DNA of 55,153 nt from Tamlana sp. 2_MG-2023 (lineage in GTDB: Bacteria > Bacteroidota > Bacteroidia > Flavobacteriales > Flavobacteriaceae): positions 1-55,153 of the forward strand of contig NZ_JAUOSF010000014.1 in the NCBI RefSeq assembly GCF_030548465.1. The letters run 5' to 3'. The translations under genes were made by a program, and so were the position numbers. Under the pieces are notes generated by a model. It ran no database searches, was not told the origin of the DNA, and saw nothing but the letters and a program-made list of their open reading frames with translations. Positions 52,075 to 55,153 of the stretch are shown piece after piece (within the stretch, counting starts at the first letter, position 1; each line of letters opens with the position of its first letter).

Positions 52075-54879
52075 CTAGTTTTTAGGTTTAATGACAACTT
52101 CATAAGTTTTCGCTTTTTTAAGCACACGTTTTACAAATGATTTTATATCCTTTACCGTAATTTCATTTATAATCTCCTCGAAGTTTTCAGGACTATTCAT
52201 ATTATAACCTTCTCTATAAAAATTTGTTAGCAAGGTCATATCGTAACTGTTATAATCTTGTTGTTGTTTTCTCTCCTTTAAGTAATTCGTAGTTGTTTTA
52301 TCTAAGTCTACCTGATTAATATCACCTTTGGCCATTTTATTTAATTCAGCATGTACGATACTTATTAGCTGTTCAACTTTATCCGGATTACAGTCGAAAT
52401 TAACACTAATAAATGCTTGCTCTAAAGGACGCTTTACAACACTAGCTAAGGCACTCGCTCCATAGGTACCCCCTTCTTCTTCTCTTAAAGTTTCGGTAAA
52501 TCTTAATTGTAAAATATCACCAACAGTGGTTCCTATCAATTCATTTTTTAAACTATAATCCATATCATTCTTATAAGCTATACGTACAGAACTTTTTGGA
52601 TCCTCCATTTTAAGGTATACGTCCTTATCGATTATATTACTAACCCAGTTTACGGAATTATCTTTCCAAGTTTCCTCTTCATCAGTAGTAGGTATACTTG
52701 CAATATATTTCTCTAATAACGGTTTTAAAGTTTCTTGATCGATATCTCCAACAATGAAAAATTCAAAATCAGCAATATTTTTAAAGCGATCTAAATAAAT
52801 TGATTTCATTTTATCGAATGTCACTTTATTGGCATACGCTTTTGTAAACAAGGCACGTTTTGGATTATTTTTTCCATAAACAGCAACCGTGACACTATCA
52901 CTAATTTTTTGATTTACATCATTACTTCTTCTAATAATGTAATTATCTACGTTACCCATAAGAACTTTATAAGCATCGTCATCAAACCTTGGTTTAACAA
53001 AACGTAAGTAAATCATTTGCAATAAAGTTTCAACATCCTTCGTTACAGCCGATCCGGTAATGCTTTCTGTTAATCCATTGACAGCTATTTGAGTTTTTGC
53101 TGTTTTACCTGCTAAAACTTTTGCTAAATCGCTTGCTGAATAACTACCTAGACCAGAACTAGCAATGAAATTTCCTAACAGATCTGCGGATGGTAAATCT
53201 TCATCATTTAATAATGAAGTGCCACCGTAACTTATAGCTCTTAATTGCACATCATTTTTATTTTTATCAGCATATTTATAATGAACGGTAACGCCATTGC
53301 TCAGCTTATAGGTCGTTGCTTCAATGGCTTTATTATCTCTTTCAGTTCTAATCTCACCAGGAATAATTTCGATACCAGACATTAAATCTTTACCTCCGAA
53401 ATCATCAGAATACGCCAATAAATCCTCATCATTTTCAACTGTACTGATAATATCTAGTGCCTCAGATTCTGTCAGATTATTATTTCCATTTACACCAGTG
53501 ACAATAAGCGATCTATTCTTTTGAGTATATAACTCCTTTAAGCGATTGTGTATATCATCTGCGGTTAATTTATCAAAAATGATTTTTACTAATTCATAAT
53601 CCTTAGTAACATCTGAAAGTGCTGAATGCTCCAAATAATTCTTTTGAATCTCCGAAGCGATCCTTTTGTGAGATTTATCATCTACCTTAGTTATTTGTGT
53701 TTCATACAAGTTTTTAATTTTAATTTCTGTACGCTCAATTTCACCTTTAGTAAAACCAAATTTAACCGCTCTGTTTAATTCCTCTAATCCGGCTTTAAAA
53801 GCTTTATGTTGCTCATTTGGTTTTGGGTAAATCCTTAAACTTAAACTGTTAGTTGTTCTGGTAAAATCGCCATAGCTAATTCCAGCTCCTAAGAAAGGTG
53901 CGTCAGGTTTCTCTGAAATTTCACTAATTCTAGATGATAACATAGATGTTATCATACTATTAATTAATGATTGTCTTAAATCTGCAACAGTTTCATTTGC
54001 TAATGATTTTGGATGACGAATACTAAAACTAATCTGGGACGTGGTCACTTCCTCGTCCATAGCCAGACTATACAACATCTGATTATTATCTGGAATATTT
54101 ACTAAGAATCGCTCTTTAGGATTTTCTACTGCTGGAATTGGTGAAAACAACTTTTTGATTTTATTTTCTACAATATTCACATCGACATCTCCAATAACGG
54201 CAATGGCTTGCAAATCGGTTCTGTACCAATCGTGATAAAAATCACGAAGCGCTTTATATTCAAAATTTTCTACAACAGACATGGTACCAATAGGCATACG
54301 TTTAGAATAAATAGTATTATTAAACATAGCTGGAAGTGATTGTTTCAAAACACGCATCCTACCACTCTGTCTTGTTCTCCATTCTTCCTTTATAACACCA
54401 CGTTCAGCGTCAATCTCTTCATCTGTTAATAATAAATCATTCGACCAATCGTGTAAAATAAGCAGACAGGTATCAATTAATTCTGGGGTAGCTGGAATAT
54501 CATTCATATTATATACCGTTTCATCGAAACTTGTATAGGCATTGATATCCTTTCCAAATACAGCACCATGCTTTTGAAGCGTGTTTAAAATGCCTTTGCC
54601 TTCAAAATTTTTAGTGCCATTAAACGCCATGTGTTCTAAAAAATGTGCCAACCCTTGTTGGTCATCATTCTCTAAAACAGAACCTACATTTTGAATAATA
54701 TAGTAGCTAGCAGCCTCTTTGGTAACATCTGTACTATAGATATAATACGTTAAACCATTCGGCAATACCCCTTTTTTAATTTTTGAGTTTGTAGATAAGG
54801 GTTGACTGAGATCTAACGATTGTGCAGTTGTATTTAAACAGACTACAAAAGCAACTAAGAGTAATAAAATACGCTTCAT
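52075..54879 (-). CDS. M16-family (insulinase-like) zinc peptidase
   Basis: A 934-residue periplasmic metallopeptidase with a signal peptide (to T-T-A-Q, residue 20) and two M16 halves. The first carries the inverted zinc motif H79-F-L-E82-H83 with a downstream E-R-G-V-I-K-E-E-W helix supplying the third ligand. The second half, as usual, lacks the zinc motif and helps enclose the substrate chamber. It should degrade peptides of moderate size. It probably forms an operon with the DsbD_N-like gene. No promoter element was recognised in the ~240 bp upstream. Confidence 0.95.
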   Translation of the reverse strand: MKRILLLLVAFVVCLNTTAQSLDLSQPLSTNSKIKKGVLPNGLTYYIYSTDVTKEAASYYIIQNVGSVLENDDQQGLAHFLEHMAFNGTKNFEGKGILNTLQKHGAVFGKDINAYTSFDETVYNMNDIPATPELIDTCLLILHDWSNDLLLTDEEIDAERGVIKEEWRTRQSGRMRVLKQSLPAMFNNTIYSKRMPIGTMSVVENFEYKALRDFYHDWYRTDLQAIAVIGDVDVNIVENKIKKLFSPIPAVENPKERFLVNIPDNNQMLYSLAMDEEVTTSQISFSIRHPKSLANETVADLRQSLINSMITSMLSSRISEISEKPDAPFLGAGISYGDFTRTTNSLSLRIYPKPNEQHKAFKAGLEELNRAVKFGFTKGEIERTEIKIKNLYETQITKVDDKSHKRIASEIQKNYLEHSALSDVTKDYELVKIIFDKLTADDIHNRLKELYTQKNRSLIVTGVNGNNNLTESEALDIISTVENDEDLLAYSDDFGGKDLMSGIEIIPGEIRTERDNKAIEATTYKLSNGVTVHYKYADKNKNDVQLRAISYGGTSLLNDEDLPSADLLGNFIASSGLGSYSASDLAKVLAGKTAKTQIAVNGLTESITGSAVTKDVETLLQMIYLRFVKPRFDDDAYKVLMGNVDNYIIRRSNDVNQKISDSVTVAVYGKNNPKRALFTKAYANKVTFDKMKSIYLDRFKNIADFEFFIVGDIDQETLKPLLEKYIASIPTTDEEETWKDNSVNWVSNIIDKDVYLKMEDPKSSVRIAYKNDMDYSLKNELIGTTVGDILQLRFTETLREEEGGTYGASALASVVKRPLEQAFISVNFDCNPDKVEQLISIVHAELNKMAKGDINQVDLDKTTTNYLKERKQQQDYNSYDMTLLTNFYREGYNMNSPENFEEIINEITVKDIKSFVKRVLKKAKTYEVVIKPKN

Positions 54880-55078
54880 TAATTATGATTTTGATTAATT
54901 ATATTTATTTGTGAATAAAACAAGATATTAGAACCTTAACCTATAATAATTTTGTGAAGTTATGAGCTATAAATTAAATTATAGAATATATAACAAGGAC
55001 TGAATAGGTTCAAGGGATAAATTTAAGGAAATGAAAGCAATATTTGGTCATATATGTAATTCCAAATTGATTCCATAA

Positions 55079-55110
55079 AAAAAGCCTGCAACTTGTGTTA
55101 CAGGCTTTTT
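55079..55110 (-). terminator. Terminator after the right-edge tRNA
   Basis: A 10-bp stem (aaaaagcctg at 55079-55088, caggcttttt at 55101-55110) with a 12-nt loop; on the minus strand it follows the tRNA 3' end by about 10 bp and ends in T's. Confidence 0.85.
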
Positions 55111-55119
55111 AGTATAATG

Positions 55120-55153
55120 TGACCGGGCTGGGGCTCGAACCCAGGACCCTCTC
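55120..55153 (-). tRNA. 3' part of a tRNA, cut by the window edge
   Basis: On the minus strand the sequence reads variable loop, T arm CTGGG/CCCAG with loop TTCGAGC, acceptor 3' strand CCCGGTC and discriminator A. The anticodon lies outside the window, so the amino acid cannot be stated. CCA is not encoded. It is followed by a terminator. Confidence 0.9.

Noticed and set aside
1-55153. CRISPR array
   Set aside because: No regularly spaced direct repeats of 25-40 bp were seen, and no cas genes.

Overview
The window looks like a chromosome segment of a member of the Bacteroidota, most likely the Flavobacteriaceae. Evidence: A+T-rich DNA, several TAnnTTTG promoter elements, a long-tailed FtsZ, MraY with the Bacteroidota-type insertion, a GYDIA-type GHMP kinase beside HMG-CoA reductase, and an IntDOT-like integrase. 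The genus cannot be named from the sequence alone.

Positions 1 to about 15,250 are accessory DNA, read as one end of an integrated mobile element. It abuts the 3' end of a tRNA-Arg(UCG) gene (15247-15320) and carries a tyrosine recombinase beside it. It also has an SSB, a short RadC and, cut by the left edge, the start of a BfmA/BtgA-like mobilisation protein whose upstream region is rich in inverted repeats (candidate oriT). No second copy of the tRNA end was seen, so the far boundary is probably left of the window. The cargo is defence-like. One part is a 1,485-residue Mrr-type nuclease/STAND NTPase/helical-repeat protein of Avs type, with a 5'-truncated HTH gene behind it and a decayed IS110 transposase next to that. 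The other is a tight five-gene operon (8202-13733): a small HTH protein, an 810-residue protein with two complete Bergerat ATPase folds (MORC/MutL-like plus histidine-kinase-like), a receiver-domain protein without an output domain, an HNH endonuclease and an N6-adenine DNA methyltransferase. This operon is the best candidate for an undescribed system: the content of a restriction-modification system joined to a soluble phosphorelay.

Positions 15,250 to about 31,690 are core: a GatB/YqeY-domain gene, then the complete division and cell-wall (dcw) cluster on the minus strand, in transcription order mraZ, rsmH, ftsL, ftsI, murE, mraY, murD, ftsW, murG, murC, ftsQ, ftsA, ftsZ, closed by a strong terminator. 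Three GTGGTA boxes at exactly 10-bp spacing precede mraZ and look like the MraZ autoregulatory site. They and a promoter element imply that mraZ starts at a TTG further in.

Positions 31,900 to 55,153 are ordinary housekeeping and peptide-use genes: an alpha/beta hydrolase, the GTPase EngB, a Dpp/Opp-type permease, a tail-specific protease, surE, lpxB, an NlpC/P60 lipoprotein, a short ComEC, a thioredoxin-like protein, two tandem POT peptide transporters with a DPP-IV-like peptidase, HMG-CoA reductase with a GHMP kinase, a BASS-family transporter, a DsbD N-terminal-like protein, an M16 peptidase and the 3' part of another tRNA at the right edge.
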